DNA of 64,000 nt from Rhodococcoides fascians NBRC 12155 = LMG 3623 (GCF_001894785.1 NZ_BCWW01000008.1:266978-330977), one strand, 5' to 3'; positions 32,892 to 42,932 are shown, counted from the stretch's first letter. Translations and numbers: made by a program. Notes: generated from the sequence alone by a model not told the origin.

Positions 32892-35213
32892 TCAGACCTC
32901 GGCGTCGAAGGACTGCAGGGCCCCGAGCTCCTGGGGCAGAGGATCCACATGGACGACTCCGAGTCGCTGGGTTGCTCGGGTCAGGGCCACGTAGAGGTCG
33001 TTCATACCCTTGACGGACTCCGCAACGATCGCGCTCGGCTCGACGATGAGCACCGAGTCGAACTCGAGCCCTTTCGCGTCCTTGACCGTCGACACGGTCA
33101 CCACATCCGACGCCAGGTGCTGCAGTTGGGAGACAAGTTCGGAGGGAACGAGCACTGCGCTCAGGCCGGGACGAGGGTGGTCGGCCACTCGCTTCTCGAC
33201 CGTCGTCACCAGATCTGCTGCGGCTACGCGTTGAGCCCACGGCTCGACGCCGGTGCTGCGAATGGATCGCGGTTCGGACTGCTCCGGATCGATCGCCGCG
33301 AGCACGTCGTGCGCCAGGGTCATGATCTCCGACGGCGTTCGGTAGTTGACCGTCAGTTCGGTGAGCTTCCAGCGTTGAGCCACATAGGGTTCGAGCACCG
33401 ATCCCCAGGACGAGGTTCCGGCCGGATCACCGGTCTGCGCGGTGTCACCCACCAGTGTCATCCACCGATTGGGGATGCGCCGCATCACCATTCGCCACGC
33501 CATCGCCGACAGCTCTTGTGCCTCGTCCACGATAACGTGCCCGTAGGTCCAGGTACGGTCGCCGGCGGCGCGTTCGGCGGTGGTGAGTCGCTGACCCGAA
33601 TTCTGGCGTCGCGCAAGCTGATCGGCGTCGATCAGGTCGTACGCCATCAGAATCTCCGGGTCCAGTTCGTCCTCGAGGTCCTGTGGTGCAGACCCGGTCA
33701 GGATGTCCAGTGCGCCCTGGGCATCGGCGATCTGGCCACGCCATTGACGCTGGGCCTGTTCACGTTCGGCAGCATCGTCGACGCCGAGCAGCTCGGCGAG
33801 CTCGTCGAGCAGCGGGGCATCCGCGGACGAGAAGCCGTGGCCGCGGCGCAGCAGCGACTCGCGCTCCGACTCGTCGAGCGCAGGTGCGGCCGATGCGATT
33901 TTCTCCGGCGATGCGAACAGGTCTCGAAGAACCTGCTGGGGTGACAGATCCGGCCACAACTCGTCTATCGCAGCCATCACGTCGTGGTCCTCGCGCATCT
34001 CGTCCCGCATGTCCGCGATGTCGTCGGCGCTGAGCAAGCTCGATCCGTCCACCACGTTCTGGCCGAGTTTCGCGGCCAGCTGATTGGCCAACTGGTCGAT
34101 GACCGAGGATACGAACAGAGGTCGAGCCAAGTTGTGTGGTCGCCGGGAGGACCGGGCGCGGCCGCGGGCACGCGTGACTATCTTTCGATCGAGGGTGATG
34201 TCGTAGGTGTCGAATTTCAGCCGGCGCGGCTGTGCGGGCACCTCCTGGCGATCACGCACTGCCTGCGTCAGTACGTCGACCATCGACAGTTTGCCCTTGA
34301 CCTCGGTGGCCAGAGCCGAATCCTCGCGCTGCGCACGGACTCCGGGGTACAGATCGCCGATCGTCGACAGCAGTACCCCGGTTTCGCCCAGCGACGGCAG
34401 CACCTGGCCGATGTAGTCGAGGAACGTGGCGTTGGGCCCGATGATCAGGACACCGCTCTTGCCGAGCTGTTGACGGTACGTGTACAGCAGATACGCTGCT
34501 CGGTGCAGTGCCACGGCCGTCTTGCCGGTGCCCGGTCCGCCCTGCACCACCAGCACACTGCGATGCTGTGAGCGGATGATCGCGTCCTGCTCGCTCTGGA
34601 TCGTTTCGACGATGTCGTTCATCTGACCGGTTCGCGCCGCATCGAGCGCGGACAGCAGCGCACCCTCACTGGCGACGCCACCCGCGACAGCGGCATCGTT
34701 GGACGACTGCGCGGAATCGAGGTCCAGGAACTCGTCGGCGATGGCGGTCACCTTGCGTCCGCGGGTACGGATGTGCCTGCGGCGCAACACGTTTTCGGGA
34801 GCTGCCGGTGTCGCCAGATAGAACGGACGGGCCATGGGGGCTCGCCAGTCCAGCAGTAGTGTCTCGTAATCGTTCTTGTCGTCGAGGATGCCGACACGGC
34901 CGATGTAACGCTCGGGGCGGTCGTCGACTTTCGGATCGAGGGTGTCCGGGTCGAGGTCGATGCGTCCGAAGCAGAGCCCGTTCTCGGCTGCGTCGTACTT
35001 GGCGATGTCCTCGGTGTACATCTGGTTGAAGGATTCGCGCTCGCTTCGGGCCTGCGGTGTTCCGCCGGTCTCGAGCAGCACGGCGCGAAGTCGGTTTGCT
35101 GCATACTCGCGCAGCGAATCGAGCTGCGTGTACAAGCGCGTCAGGTGCGCCTGTTCGAGGTCTTCCTCGATGGGTGCACCGGGATCGTTCGATGTGTGGC
35201 CGTCGTCCGGCAA
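32892..35213 (-). CDS. helR: HelD/HelR-type RNA polymerase recycling ATPase
   Basis: A 773-residue UvrD/Rep-like superfamily I ATPase. N-terminal coiled coil (LTRLYTQLDSLREYAANRL), Walker A GGPGTGKTAVALHRAAYLL, Walker B region VIVDEAQELSAMAWRM, LVGDTAQTGDPAGTSSW, motif IV-VI elements (STVKDAKGLEFDSVL; YVALTRATQRLGV). This is the actinobacterial HelD class that removes stalled RNA polymerase from DNA; in Streptomyces and mycobacteria HelR confers rifampicin tolerance. The start is a TTG at 35213 with GAGGAG upstream. A dyad at 35235-35255 lies directly ahead of the ribosome site. Confidence 0.9.
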   Translation of the reverse strand: MPDDGHTSNDPGAPIEEDLEQAHLTRLYTQLDSLREYAANRLRAVLLETGGTPQARSERESFNQMYTEDIAKYDAAENGLCFGRIDLDPDTLDPKVDDRPERYIGRVGILDDKNDYETLLLDWRAPMARPFYLATPAAPENVLRRRHIRTRGRKVTAIADEFLDLDSAQSSNDAAVAGGVASEGALLSALDAARTGQMNDIVETIQSEQDAIIRSQHRSVLVVQGGPGTGKTAVALHRAAYLLYTYRQQLGKSGVLIIGPNATFLDYIGQVLPSLGETGVLLSTIGDLYPGVRAQREDSALATEVKGKLSMVDVLTQAVRDRQEVPAQPRRLKFDTYDITLDRKIVTRARGRARSSRRPHNLARPLFVSSVIDQLANQLAAKLGQNVVDGSSLLSADDIADMRDEMREDHDVMAAIDELWPDLSPQQVLRDLFASPEKIASAAPALDESERESLLRRGHGFSSADAPLLDELAELLGVDDAAEREQAQRQWRGQIADAQGALDILTGSAPQDLEDELDPEILMAYDLIDADQLARRQNSGQRLTTAERAAGDRTWTYGHVIVDEAQELSAMAWRMVMRRIPNRWMTLVGDTAQTGDPAGTSSWGSVLEPYVAQRWKLTELTVNYRTPSEIMTLAHDVLAAIDPEQSEPRSIRSTGVEPWAQRVAAADLVTTVEKRVADHPRPGLSAVLVPSELVSQLQHLASDVVTVSTVKDAKGLEFDSVLIVEPSAIVAESVKGMNDLYVALTRATQRLGVVHVDPLPQELGALQSFDAEV

Positions 35214-35234
35214 AGGTTCTCCTCGGGAGTTCGG

Positions 35235-35255
35235 CCGAGGCGACGATATCGCCTC
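35235..35255 (-). promoter_or_regulatory. Candidate operator dyad upstream of helR
   Basis: An 8-bp inverted repeat CGAGGCGA-N5-TCGCCTCG, 22 bases upstream of the helR start codon. Its location between the DoxX terminator and the helR ribosome site suits an operator or a 5' leader hairpin. No known regulator consensus is recognised. Confidence 0.4.
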
Positions 35256-35285
35256 GAAATCAGCCAGAGCAGTCTACGCCGCAGA

Positions 35286-35326
35286 ACGGCCCTGCCGCAG
35301 AACCGCGAGTTCTGGGACAGGGCCGT
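35286..35326 (-). terminator. Terminator hairpin after the DoxX-like gene
   Basis: A two-part stem: 9 bp outer (35286-35294 with 35318-35326), symmetric 3-base internal loop, and 6 bp inner (35298-35303 with 35309-35314) around a 5-base loop. It lies 33 bases beyond the minus-strand stop, so helR needs its own promoter in 35214-35285. Confidence 0.65.
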
Positions 35327-35359
35327 GCGCGCGAACGACGCCGAGCGTCGCGGGTAGAC

Positions 35360-36550
35360 CTACTTCGCGTACTGCTGGAGCTTCTTGTCCAAGTTCTTCT
35401 GCGCCTTGGCAACTCGCTTCTCGAGCTTGGCCCGAGCCTGCTCGGTTGCCTTCTCGAGTTCCTTGTTCTGCTTCTCGGCGCGCTTACGAGCGCGCTTGCC
35501 GAGCGTGTCTACCCGATCCGACGCCATGTCGGCCCACGTGGCACCGCGCTTCTGAGCTTCTTCGGCCAGAACGGATCCCTTCTCGGCAGCGAGATCGGCG
35601 AGCTTCGCTCCGCGCTCCTGTGCCACTTCGGCCAGTTCACTGCGACGGTCGGCAGCGACGTCGACCAATTTCGAGCCCCGCTTCTGAGCGAGCTCGGCCC
35701 AATCGGAGCTGCGGTGCGCGGCCTTGTCGGCGAGCTTCGAGCCACGCTTCTGCGCTTCTTCGGCCAGATCGCTTCCGCGGTCGGCAGCAAGCTCGGCCAG
35801 CTTCGAGCCCCGCTTCTGGGCTTCCTCGGCCAGCTCCGAACCCTTGTCGGCGGCGATGTGAGCCCACCGGTTCAGAGCGGGCTGCGCGACCTCGGCCAGC
35901 TCCGAGCTCTTCTCGCCGGCGATGTCGGCGAACTTGGCCAGCTTCGGCTGTGCGGCGTCGGCGAGCTTGGCCAGCTTCGGCTGTGCGGCGTCGGCAAGGT
36001 CGGCACCGCGGCTCGCTGCGATCGAGGCAATTTCCTTGACGCGTTCCCCGGTGTCGTGAGTGGTGTGACCGGGCAGCGCTGAGACCACAGATTCCTGTGC
36101 GCGGCGTGCCGCCCGCTTGCTGCGCCACGCGACGGAGGGCTTGCCCTCGGTGTCGACGGCCGCGATCAGCAGTCCGCCGAGGAGGCTGAGGTTCTTGAAG
36201 AAGTGGATGCGTTGCGCAGCCTTGGTCTCCGGGTCGGTTTCGTTCCAGAACGCGTGTCCGGCCAGCGTCGTCGGAACGAGGCTTCCAGCCAGAGCGAGCG
36301 ATGCGATACGCGGTGCCTTGCCGGTGGCCAACAGAATGCCGCCGGCGACCTGGATTCCGCCGTTGATCCGAACCAACGTCTCGGGATCGGTCGGCACGTT
36401 CGCGGTGACCTCGTTGGGCAGAGCATCCTTGCTCTGCTCGATCAACGGAGCGGCTGCCTTCGCCCTGCCGGCGGGATTACGAAGTGCATCGACGCCCCCG
36501 GAGATGAAAATCGTAGACATCAGCGGACGGGCGATACGGCGGACCAGCAT
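35360..36550 (-). CDS. DoxX-like membrane protein with a long 11-residue-repeat tail
   Basis: A 396-residue protein. Residues 1-140 are a DoxX-type four-helix membrane domain (RPLMSTIFISGGVDALRNP; GGIQVAGGILLATGKAPRI; LSLLGGLLIAAVD). Residues 174-349 are 16 consecutive 11-residue units such as LAEEAQKRGSK, LAELAADRGSD and LADAAQPKLAK with no gaps, predicting an amphipathic helix. Residues 350-396 are a highly basic coiled-coil-like end. DoxX family members are small quinone- or redox-related membrane proteins and normally lack this tail. The tail could bind lipid surface, cell envelope or nucleic acid; this is inference. Confidence 0.85.
   Translation of the reverse strand: MLVRRIARPLMSTIFISGGVDALRNPAGRAKAAAPLIEQSKDALPNEVTANVPTDPETLVRINGGIQVAGGILLATGKAPRIASLALAGSLVPTTLAGHAFWNETDPETKAAQRIHFFKNLSLLGGLLIAAVDTEGKPSVAWRSKRAARRAQESVVSALPGHTTHDTGERVKEIASIAASRGADLADAAQPKLAKLADAAQPKLAKFADIAGEKSSELAEVAQPALNRWAHIAADKGSELAEEAQKRGSKLAELAADRGSDLAEEAQKRGSKLADKAAHRSSDWAELAQKRGSKLVDVAADRRSELAEVAQERGAKLADLAAEKGSVLAEEAQKRGATWADMASDRVDTLGKRARKRAEKQNKELEKATEQARAKLEKRVAKAQKNLDKKLQQYAK
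35504..36031 (-). repeat. Sixteen tandem 33-bp units encoding 11-residue repeats
   Basis: The coding repeat spans residues 174-349 of the DoxX-like protein. Each unit starts with a large hydrophobic residue (Leu, Ile, Trp, Phe) followed by Ala/Val-Asp/Glu, with Ala at position 5 and charged residues towards the end. Neighbouring units alternate between two subtypes, EEAQKRGSK-like and ELAADRGSD-like, suggesting growth by 22-residue duplication. Confidence 0.8.
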
Positions 36551-36690
36551 TGACAGCCTCCTGCGTAGTTTCTCGTGTCATGGCGGTTGTACGTGCGGAC
36601 TCGCACCGAAAGTAGTTCGAAATCACCGGTGCGTGCACTTTTGTCACACTCTTCATACCCCGTGTTTCACGGTCTCAAGCACGTGCGGCG

Positions 36691-37491
36691 TCACCAGCCG
36701 CGTTCGCGCCATTCCGCCAGGTGCGGCCGCTCGTCACCGAGGGTGGTGTCCTTGCCGTGCCCGGGGTAGACGACGGTGTCGTCGGCGAAACGGTCGAACA
36801 ATTTGGCGCTCACGTCGTCGAGCAGGTGGGTGAAGTCCTCGGGGCCGTTGGTTTTGCCGACGCCGCCGGGGAACAGGGAATCACCGGTGAAGAGGTGCGT
36901 CGTCTTGCCCTCGGCGTCGGTCAGCGCGAGCGCTATCGAGCCCGGAGTGTGACCGGTCAGATGCACCACATCGAACGTGAGCTCTCCCACCGACACCGTG
37001 TCGTGGTCGGCAAGAAAACGGTCCGGAGCTACCGGCAGCGGTTCTGCGTCCAGCTCGTGGGCCGCGGTGGGGGAGTCGGTGCCACCGGCGATATCGGCCA
37101 GCGCCTGCCAGTGGTCGGCATGCTGATGTGTGGTGACGATCAGAGACAGCGTCGGTGCGTTCTCGTCGAGAAGCAGTGAGATGCGGTCGGCCTCGTTGGC
37201 GGCGTCTATCAGCAAAGAATGGCCCGTTGCGGAACAGACGACCAGGTAGGTGTTGTTGTCCATGGGGCCGACCGACATCTTGGTGATCGTGGCTCCGGGG
37301 ATCGTCCGCCGCTGCGGGGGTGAACCCTGTGCAACGACGCCGGTGTAATTGTCGTCGATGACCATGAGGTGCTCGTCCATTTCGAGGACGCTACCGTCGG
37401 CAGCAACGACGGGAGCGCCGGGGTCACGCTCGTGGAAAAGTGTGTCGGTACCTGGACCTACCATTGCTACGAGGTGAGGTTCGTCCCTCAC
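36691..37491 (-). CDS. Metallo-beta-lactamase-fold hydrolase
   Basis: A 266-residue glyoxalase II-like MBL hydrolase. The zinc motif is THQHADHW (HxHxDH), with [27 protein letters not shown] and [11 protein letters not shown] supplying the other ligands. Such enzymes cleave thioesters or related substrates; the specific one is unknown. The start is uncertain: the GTG at 37491 lies within a 24-base dyad, and an ATG at 37464 is the alternative. An MBL gene stands ahead of uvrA in mycobacteria as well. Confidence 0.87.
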   Translation of the reverse strand: MRDEPHLVAMVGPGTDTLFHERDPGAPVVAADGSVLEMDEHLMVIDDNYTGVVAQGSPPQRRTIPGATITKMSVGPMDNNTYLVVCSATGHSLLIDAANEADRISLLLDENAPTLSLIVTTHQHADHWQALADIAGGTDSPTAAHELDAEPLPVAPDRFLADHDTVSVGELTFDVVHLTGHTPGSIALALTDAEGKTTHLFTGDSLFPGGVGKTNGPEDFTHLLDDVSAKLFDRFADDTVVYPGHGKDTTLGDERPHLAEWRERGW

Positions 37492-37494
37492 CTC
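37471..37494. promoter_or_regulatory. Dyad in the MBL/uvrA divergent region
   Basis: A perfect 9-bp inverted repeat (37471-37479 with 37486-37494, GAGGTGAGG-N6-CCTCACCTC) between the divergent MBL and uvrA genes. It could be an operator, or a hairpin at the MBL start. It does not resemble the actinobacterial SOS box. Confidence 0.4.
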
Positions 37495-37638
37495 GACAGG
37501 TTTTCGACGTGGAGTCCTCGGCTACACGGCGTGTGATCGGTGCATCGGCACCACGCGTCATCATCGACTCGACGTCGGACAATGCTGCGTCGAGCAGCAA
37601 CACGGCTCGACGTGCTCGTGAGAAAAGAAGGGAACACA

Positions 37639-40563
37639 GTGGCGGATCGCCTGATAGTGCGAGGTGCACGGGAGCACAACTTGAGGGGGGTCGATATCGA
37701 CCTGCCCCGGGACGCGCTGATCGTGTTCACCGGTTTGTCCGGTTCGGGCAAGTCGTCTCTCGCCTTCGACACGATCTTCGCCGAAGGCCAGCGCCGCTAC
37801 GTGGAGTCGCTGTCCGCATACGCACGGCAGTTCCTCGGGCAGATGGACAAGCCCGATGTCGACTTCATCGAAGGCCTTTCGCCCGCGGTCTCGATCGACC
37901 AGAAGTCGACCAACCGCAACCCACGCTCCACCGTGGGCACCATCACCGAGGTCTACGACTACCTACGGTTGCTCTACGCCAGGGCGGGCACTGCGCACTG
38001 CCCGGTGTGCGGGGAGCAGATCGCCAAGCAGACTCCACAGCAGATCGTCGATCAGGTTCTCGACATGGAGGAGGGCCTCAAATTCCAGGTCCTCGCGCCG
38101 GTGGTCCGAACCCGTAAGGGCGAGTTCGTCGACCTGTTCGACTCGCTCAACACTCAGGGCTACTCACGTGTGCGCGTCGACGGTGTCGTCCACCAGCTCA
38201 GCAGCCCGCCGGTGTTGAAGAAGCAGGAAAAGCACGACATCGAGGTCGTCGTCGACCGACTCACGGTCAAGTCCAGCTCGAAGCAGCGGCTCACCGACTC
38301 GGTGGAGACCGCACTGCGGCTCGCGGACGGCATCGTGGTTCTCGACTTCGTCGACCGTGAGGAGAACGCCCCCGATCGGGAGCGTCGTTTCTCGGAGAAG
38401 CTCGCGTGCCCCAACGGCCACCCGCTGTCCATCGACGACCTCGAACCGCGATCGTTCTCGTTCAACTCGCCTTACGGCGCCTGCCCCGACTGTGTCGGGC
38501 TCGGCGTGCGCAAGGAGGTCGATCCCGAGCTGGTGGTGCCCGACGGTGATCTGAGTCTGGCCGACGGTGCCATCGCGCCCTGGTCGATGGGCCAGACGTC
38601 GGAGTACTTCGGTCGCTTGCTGTCCGGACTCGCCGACGCCATGGGCTTCGATCTGCACGCTCCGTGGAACAAGCTGCCGGCGAAGGTCAAGCGAGCTGTC
38701 CTGGAGGGCAGCGACCACCAGGTGCACGTGAAGTACAAGAACCGGTACGGCCGCACCCGGTCGTACTACGCCGAGTTCGAGGGCGTCATGCCCTTCCTGC
38801 ACCGCCGCCTCGAGCAGACCGAATCCGAACAGATGAAGGAACGCTACGACGGCTACATGCGCGACGTTCCGTGTCCTACCTGCAACGGAGCCAGGCTGCG
38901 TCCGGAAATTCTGTCGGTCACCATCGCGGCAGGTGATTTCGGGCCGAAGTCGATCGCCGAGGTGTGTGAACTGTCCATCGCCGACACGGCCGACTTCCTT
39001 AACAGCCTCACTCTGGGGCGACGCGAGGAAGCGATCGCGGGCCAGGTCCTCAAGGAGGTGCAGGCTCGACTCGGCTTCCTGCTGGACGTGGGTCTCGAAT
39101 ACCTGTCGTTGGCGCGCACCGCGGGCTCGCTGTCCGGCGGCGAGGCCCAACGTATCCGGCTCGCCACGCAGATCGGCTCCGGCCTCGTCGGCGTGCTCTA
39201 CGTACTGGACGAGCCGTCCATCGGACTGCATCAACGGGACAACCGCCGGCTCATCGACACGCTGACGCGACTGCGCGATCTCGGCAACACGTTGATCGTC
39301 GTCGAGCACGACGAGGACACCATCCGTACCTCGGACTGGGTCGTCGATATCGGACCGCTGGCCGGTGAGCACGGCGGACGCGTCGTGCACAGCGGTTCCT
39401 ACGCGGACCTGCTCACCAACGACGAATCGCTCACGGGTGCGTATCTGTCGGGTCGCATGGAGATCCCGTTGCCGGACACCCGTCGGGTGGTCGACAAGAA
39501 GCGACAGGTCACCGTCGTGGGTGCCCGTGAACACAACCTCCAGGGAATCGACGTCAGCTTCCCCCTCGGTGTTCTGACGTCGGTCACCGGTGTCTCCGGC
39601 TCGGGCAAGTCGACTCTGGTCAACGACATCCTGGCGACCGTGATGGCCAACAAGCTCAACGGTGCCCGGCAGGTTCCCGGTCGGCACACCCGGATCAACG
39701 GTCTGGACCAACTGGACAAGCTGGTTCGCGTCGACCAGTCACCGATCGGCCGCACGCCCCGGTCCAACGCCGCGACGTACACCGGGGTGTTCGACAAGAT
39801 CCGTACGTTGTTCGCGGCCACCACCGAGGCCAAGGTTCGTGGGTATCAGCCCGGGCGATTCTCATTCAACGTCAAGGGCGGCCGGTGCGAGGCATGCTCG
39901 GGAGACGGCACGTTGAAGATCGAGATGAACTTCCTGCCCGACGTCTACGTCCCCTGCGAGGTGTGCGAAGGCGCTCGCTACAACCGCGAGACGCTCGAAG
40001 TGCACTACAAGGGCAAGACCATCGCCGAGGTCCTGGACATGCCGATCGAGGAGGCTGCCGACTTCTTCGAGGCCATCACGTCGATTCACCGGTACCTCAA
40101 GACACTTGTCGAGGTCGGCCTCGGTTACGTCCGCCTGGGGCAACCGGCGACGACACTGTCCGGCGGCGAAGCTCAGCGTGTGAAACTCGCAGCCGAGTTG
40201 CAGAAGCGATCGACCGGCCGCACCGTCTACATTCTCGACGAGCCGACCACGGGCCTGCATTTCGAGGACATCCGGAAGTTGCTCGGCGTGGTGAACGGAC
40301 TCGTCGACAAGGGGAACACCGTGATTGTCATCGAGCACAATCTCGATGTCATCAAGGTCTCCGACTGGGTCATCGACATGGGGCCCGAAGGTGGTTCGGG
40401 CGGCGGAACGGTTGTGGCGCAGGGTAATCCGGAAGCCGTAGCAGCGGTGCCCGAAAGCTACACCGGAAAATTCCTGCAGGAGGCGCTCTCCCGCGAGGTA
40501 GTGGCGTCCACGCCGAAGGCGGCCCCGAAGAAGCGTCGGGCTCGTAAGGTCGTTGCGGTCTGA
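37639..40563 (+). CDS. uvrA: Excinuclease ABC subunit UvrA
   Basis: A 974-residue damage-sensing ATPase of nucleotide excision repair. Both ABC halves are present: Walker [15 protein letters not shown] with signature [15 protein letters not shown], and [13 protein letters not shown] with [16 protein letters not shown]. Zinc-module cysteines are visible ([41 protein letters not shown] with CEVCEGAR). The GTG at 37639 has AAGGGA upstream. A perfect terminator follows. It works with UvrB (25354) and UvrC, the latter not in the window. Confidence 0.97.
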   Translation: MADRLIVRGAREHNLRGVDIDLPRDALIVFTGLSGSGKSSLAFDTIFAEGQRRYVESLSAYARQFLGQMDKPDVDFIEGLSPAVSIDQKSTNRNPRSTVGTITEVYDYLRLLYARAGTAHCPVCGEQIAKQTPQQIVDQVLDMEEGLKFQVLAPVVRTRKGEFVDLFDSLNTQGYSRVRVDGVVHQLSSPPVLKKQEKHDIEVVVDRLTVKSSSKQRLTDSVETALRLADGIVVLDFVDREENAPDRERRFSEKLACPNGHPLSIDDLEPRSFSFNSPYGACPDCVGLGVRKEVDPELVVPDGDLSLADGAIAPWSMGQTSEYFGRLLSGLADAMGFDLHAPWNKLPAKVKRAVLEGSDHQVHVKYKNRYGRTRSYYAEFEGVMPFLHRRLEQTESEQMKERYDGYMRDVPCPTCNGARLRPEILSVTIAAGDFGPKSIAEVCELSIADTADFLNSLTLGRREEAIAGQVLKEVQARLGFLLDVGLEYLSLARTAGSLSGGEAQRIRLATQIGSGLVGVLYVLDEPSIGLHQRDNRRLIDTLTRLRDLGNTLIVVEHDEDTIRTSDWVVDIGPLAGEHGGRVVHSGSYADLLTNDESLTGAYLSGRMEIPLPDTRRVVDKKRQVTVVGAREHNLQGIDVSFPLGVLTSVTGVSGSGKSTLVNDILATVMANKLNGARQVPGRHTRINGLDQLDKLVRVDQSPIGRTPRSNAATYTGVFDKIRTLFAATTEAKVRGYQPGRFSFNVKGGRCEACSGDGTLKIEMNFLPDVYVPCEVCEGARYNRETLEVHYKGKTIAEVLDMPIEEAADFFEAITSIHRYLKTLVEVGLGYVRLGQPATTLSGGEAQRVKLAAELQKRSTGRTVYILDEPTTGLHFEDIRKLLGVVNGLVDKGNTVIVIEHNLDVIKVSDWVIDMGPEGGSGGGTVVAQGNPEAVAAVPESYTGKFLQEALSREVVASTPKAAPKKRRARKVVAV

Positions 40564-40580
40564 CGCGAACACGTCGATGA

Positions 40581-40614
40581 CGAAGCCGCATCCGGATTGC
40601 CGGATGCGGCTTCG
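40581..40614. terminator. Terminator after uvrA
   Basis: A perfect 15-bp stem (40581-40595 with 40600-40614) with a 4-base loop, 17 bases after the uvrA stop; it may also serve the convergent DUF1844 gene. Confidence 0.8.
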
Positions 40615-40644
40615 TCGTCTGTGGGTGGGGTGGGGTGCGCTCGT

Positions 40645-41025
40645 TCAGTGCACCGGGCCGGTGTACTTCTCACCGGGGCCGAGTCCTGGCTCGTCCGGGT
40701 GTGCCGAGGCTTCCCGGAACGCGCGTTGCAGTGCCTGGAGGCCGTCGCGAATCGGTCCAGCGTGGGGACCGAGGTACTCGACCGACGCGGTGACCAAGCC
40801 GGCGAGTGCGGTGATGACGCGTCGGGCCTCGTCGAGATCGAGGTAGGGGCTCTCCGCGGGATCGGGCTCGGACAGACCCAGCTTCTCGGCCGCGGAACTC
40901 ATCAGCATCACCGCTGCACGGCTGATGACCTCGACCGCGGGAACCTCGGCGAGTTCCCGGACTTCTTGCTCGATATCGGTGGGGTCGGAGCCTGCGGGAT
41001 CGGCGGGCGTGGATGAACTGGTCAT
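40645..41025 (-). CDS. DUF1844 domain-containing protein
   Basis: A 126-residue acidic protein of the DUF1844 family, with the family stretch VEVISRAAVMLMSSAAEKLGL and the helical region DLDEARRVITALAGLVTASVEYLG. Function unknown. Commonly found beside infC in actinobacteria. The 460-base region between its start and infC holds the infC promoter and leader, with no further gene. Confidence 0.85.
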   Translation of the reverse strand: MTSSSTPADPAGSDPTDIEQEVRELAEVPAVEVISRAAVMLMSSAAEKLGLSEPDPAESPYLDLDEARRVITALAGLVTASVEYLGPHAGPIRDGLQALQRAFREASAHPDEPGLGPGEKYTGPVH

Positions 41026-41297
41026 ACTTACGAGAATCCCACGCCGCGGGTGCCGTCGGTCGGATCGGGTGTCGACTCGGCTTCATCGACCGGTGCGATT
41101 GTCGGTTTCGGCATTCTGCTGGTAGTCTGACTCGACGACCGTCTTCGGCGTGCGCTCCTCGATGGAGTTCACCGCATGAAGGCAGCAAGTGGAGCCCGAC
41201 TCCCACCGGTATGTGATCCGAATGGATCGCTTCCGGTCCGGTCGCACGAAGGTCTCCCAATCGGGATTCCCCAGTGCTTCCTCCTCGTGAGGAGACT

Positions 41298-41380
41298 GTA
41301 CGACGCGCTGTGTCGTACGGATCGACCGGTCGACATCGGGCCCTGCTGTCGGTACAGACCGGCTGCAGGGTTTTTTCGTT
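41298..41380 (+). promoter_or_regulatory. Structured infC leader with a terminator-like hairpin
   Basis: Two elements stand out upstream of infC. The first is a 7-bp hairpin (41298-41304 with 41312-41318). The second is a hairpin closed by CCCTGC/GCAGGG (41341-41346 with 41365-41370) with an inner CGGT/ACCG stem, immediately followed by six T and a further T-rich run. The second looks like an intrinsic terminator inside the 5' untranslated region, about 105 bases before the start codon. Autogenous control of infC-rpmI-rplT by L20 or IF3 is known in other bacteria; attenuation here is inferred. Confidence 0.5.
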
Positions 41381-41485
41381 TTCGGTGTTGGTTCGCCGAG
41401 CGTGATGTCGAGGTTCGAGGGCGACGGGCTGTGTAAGTGGCAGGCGGTCGGGTTACACACCACACCGCACTACCTAGGAGGCCCC

Positions 41486-42145
41486 ATCAGCACTGAGACC
41501 CGCATCAACGATCGCATCCGAGTTCCCGAGGTCCGTCTTGTCGGACCAGGCGGTGAACAGGTGGGGATCGTGCGTGTTGAAGATGCACTCCGCTTGGCTC
41601 TCGAAGCCGACCTCGATCTTGTCGAAGTAGCTCCCGACGCACGTCCGCCGGTCTGCAAGATCATGGACTACGGGAAGTTCAAGTACGAGGCTGCGCAGAA
41701 GGCGCGCGAATCGCGCAAGAACCAGACGCTCACCGTCATCAAGGAGCAGAAGCTCCGCCCCAAGATCGACGCGCACGACTACGAGACCAAGAAGCGCAAC
41801 GTGGTTCGCTTCCTCGAAGCCGGCTCGAAGGTCAAGGTCACCATCATGTTCCGTGGTCGCGAGCAGTCGCGCCCCGAGCTGGGTTTCCGTTTGTTGCAGC
41901 GCCTGGGTGCCGACGTCGCGGAACTCGGTTTCGTGGAAACGTCGGCCAAGCAGGACGGCCGCAACATGACCATGGTCCTGGCTCCGCACAAGGGTGCCAA
42001 GACTCGCGTGAAGGCTCAGGAAAGCGCTGCCGCGCCGCCTGCGCAACGCGCACCGGCCCCCGCGCCGGAACAGCCCGCCGCAGCAGCTCCGGCTGCCGAG
42101 GCACCGGCCGCAGCAGCTCCGGCTACTCCGGCTCAGACCAACTGA
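41486..42145 (+). CDS. infC: Translation initiation factor IF-3 (AUC start codon)
   Basis: A 219-residue IF-3 with N-domain [14 protein letters not shown], linker [17 protein letters not shown] and C-domain ([35 protein letters not shown]), plus an Ala/Pro-rich tail typical of actinobacteria. The start is set at the ATC at 41486: AGGAGG lies 4 bases upstream, and homologous proteins begin STETRIN directly after. No ATG, GTG or TTG lies between the ribosome site and the conserved sequence. A rare start codon is a known autoregulatory feature of infC. Followed by rpmI and rplT. Confidence 0.93.
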   Translation: MSTETRINDRIRVPEVRLVGPGGEQVGIVRVEDALRLALEADLDLVEVAPDARPPVCKIMDYGKFKYEAAQKARESRKNQTLTVIKEQKLRPKIDAHDYETKKRNVVRFLEAGSKVKVTIMFRGREQSRPELGFRLLQRLGADVAELGFVETSAKQDGRNMTMVLAPHKGAKTRVKAQESAAAPPAQRAPAPAPEQPAAAAPAAEAPAAAAPATPAQTN

Positions 42146-42261
42146 GCTTCGCGCTCTACCAGTAAGACAGTCCCGCACCCGCCTCGGTGCGCAGTCCGTT
42201 CCGAGGCGCTGCGTGGCTGTGCCATGCACCACCGAAGAGCTAATACAGAACAGAGGATTTC

Positions 42262-42456
42262 ATGCCCAAGCAGAAGACGCACAGTGGTGCCAAGAAGCGA
42301 TTCAAGGTGTCCGGCAGCGGCAAGATCCTGCGCCAGAAGGCCGGCCGTCGCCACCTGCTCGAGCACAAGCCCACCAAGGTGACTCGTCGCCTCGATGGTG
42401 TCGCCGTTGTCAAGAAGGCCGACGTGCCTCGGATCAAGCGCCTGCTCGGCATCTGA
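42262..42456 (+). CDS. rpmI: 50S ribosomal protein L35
   Basis: A 64-residue basic protein with the L35 pattern [20 protein letters not shown] and [16 protein letters not shown]. Lies 116 bases after infC in the usual infC-rpmI-rplT order. Confidence 0.96.
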   Translation: MPKQKTHSGAKKRFKVSGSGKILRQKAGRRHLLEHKPTKVTRRLDGVAVVKKADVPRIKRLLGI

Positions 42457-42542
42457 TCCGGCTCGCCGCCGACTGATTTCGGTCGGCTTCATCCCATTAC
42501 CATTCGGGGTTTCACACGCCCCCAGATCGACAGGATTCACCA

Positions 42543-42932
42543 GTGGCACGCGTAAAAAGGGCCGTCAACGCCCAGAAGAAGCGCCGTTCGATTCTCGAAG
42601 CGTCCAAGGGCTACCGCGGACAGCGCTCACGTCTGTACACCAAGGCCAAGGAGCAGCAGCTCCACTCGCTCACCTACGCGTACCGAGACCGCCGCGCGCG
42701 CAAGGGTGACTTCCGCAAGCTGTGGATCACGCGTATCAACGCTGCAGCGCGGGCCAACGACATCACCTACAACCGCTTCGTCCAGGGCCTGAAGGCCGCG
42801 GGCGTCGAGGTGGACCGCAAGATCCTCGCCGAGCTCGCTGTGTCCGATGCCGAGGCATTCGCCGGCTTGGTCGCCATCGCCAAGGCTGCACTGCCTGCCG
42901 ATGTCAACGCTCCTGCTGGAGAAGCAGCCTGA
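42543..42932 (+). CDS. rplT: 50S ribosomal protein L20
   Basis: A 129-residue L20 ([51 protein letters not shown] tail). GTG start. L20 nucleates 23S folding and in some bacteria represses its own operon through the infC leader. Confidence 0.96.
   Translation: MARVKRAVNAQKKRRSILEASKGYRGQRSRLYTKAKEQQLHSLTYAYRDRRARKGDFRKLWITRINAAARANDITYNRFVQGLKAAGVEVDRKILAELAVSDAEAFAGLVAIAKAALPADVNAPAGEAA

Noticed and set aside
35504..36031. Repeat array that might be read as CRISPR or a satellite
   Set aside because: The 33-base periodicity is codon-based within an open frame, units are not identical, and there are no unique spacers.
38164..39711. 515-codon minus-strand frame inside uvrA
   Set aside because: Fully antisense to conserved UvrA motifs, with the Arg/His/Val-rich composition of a GC shadow frame.
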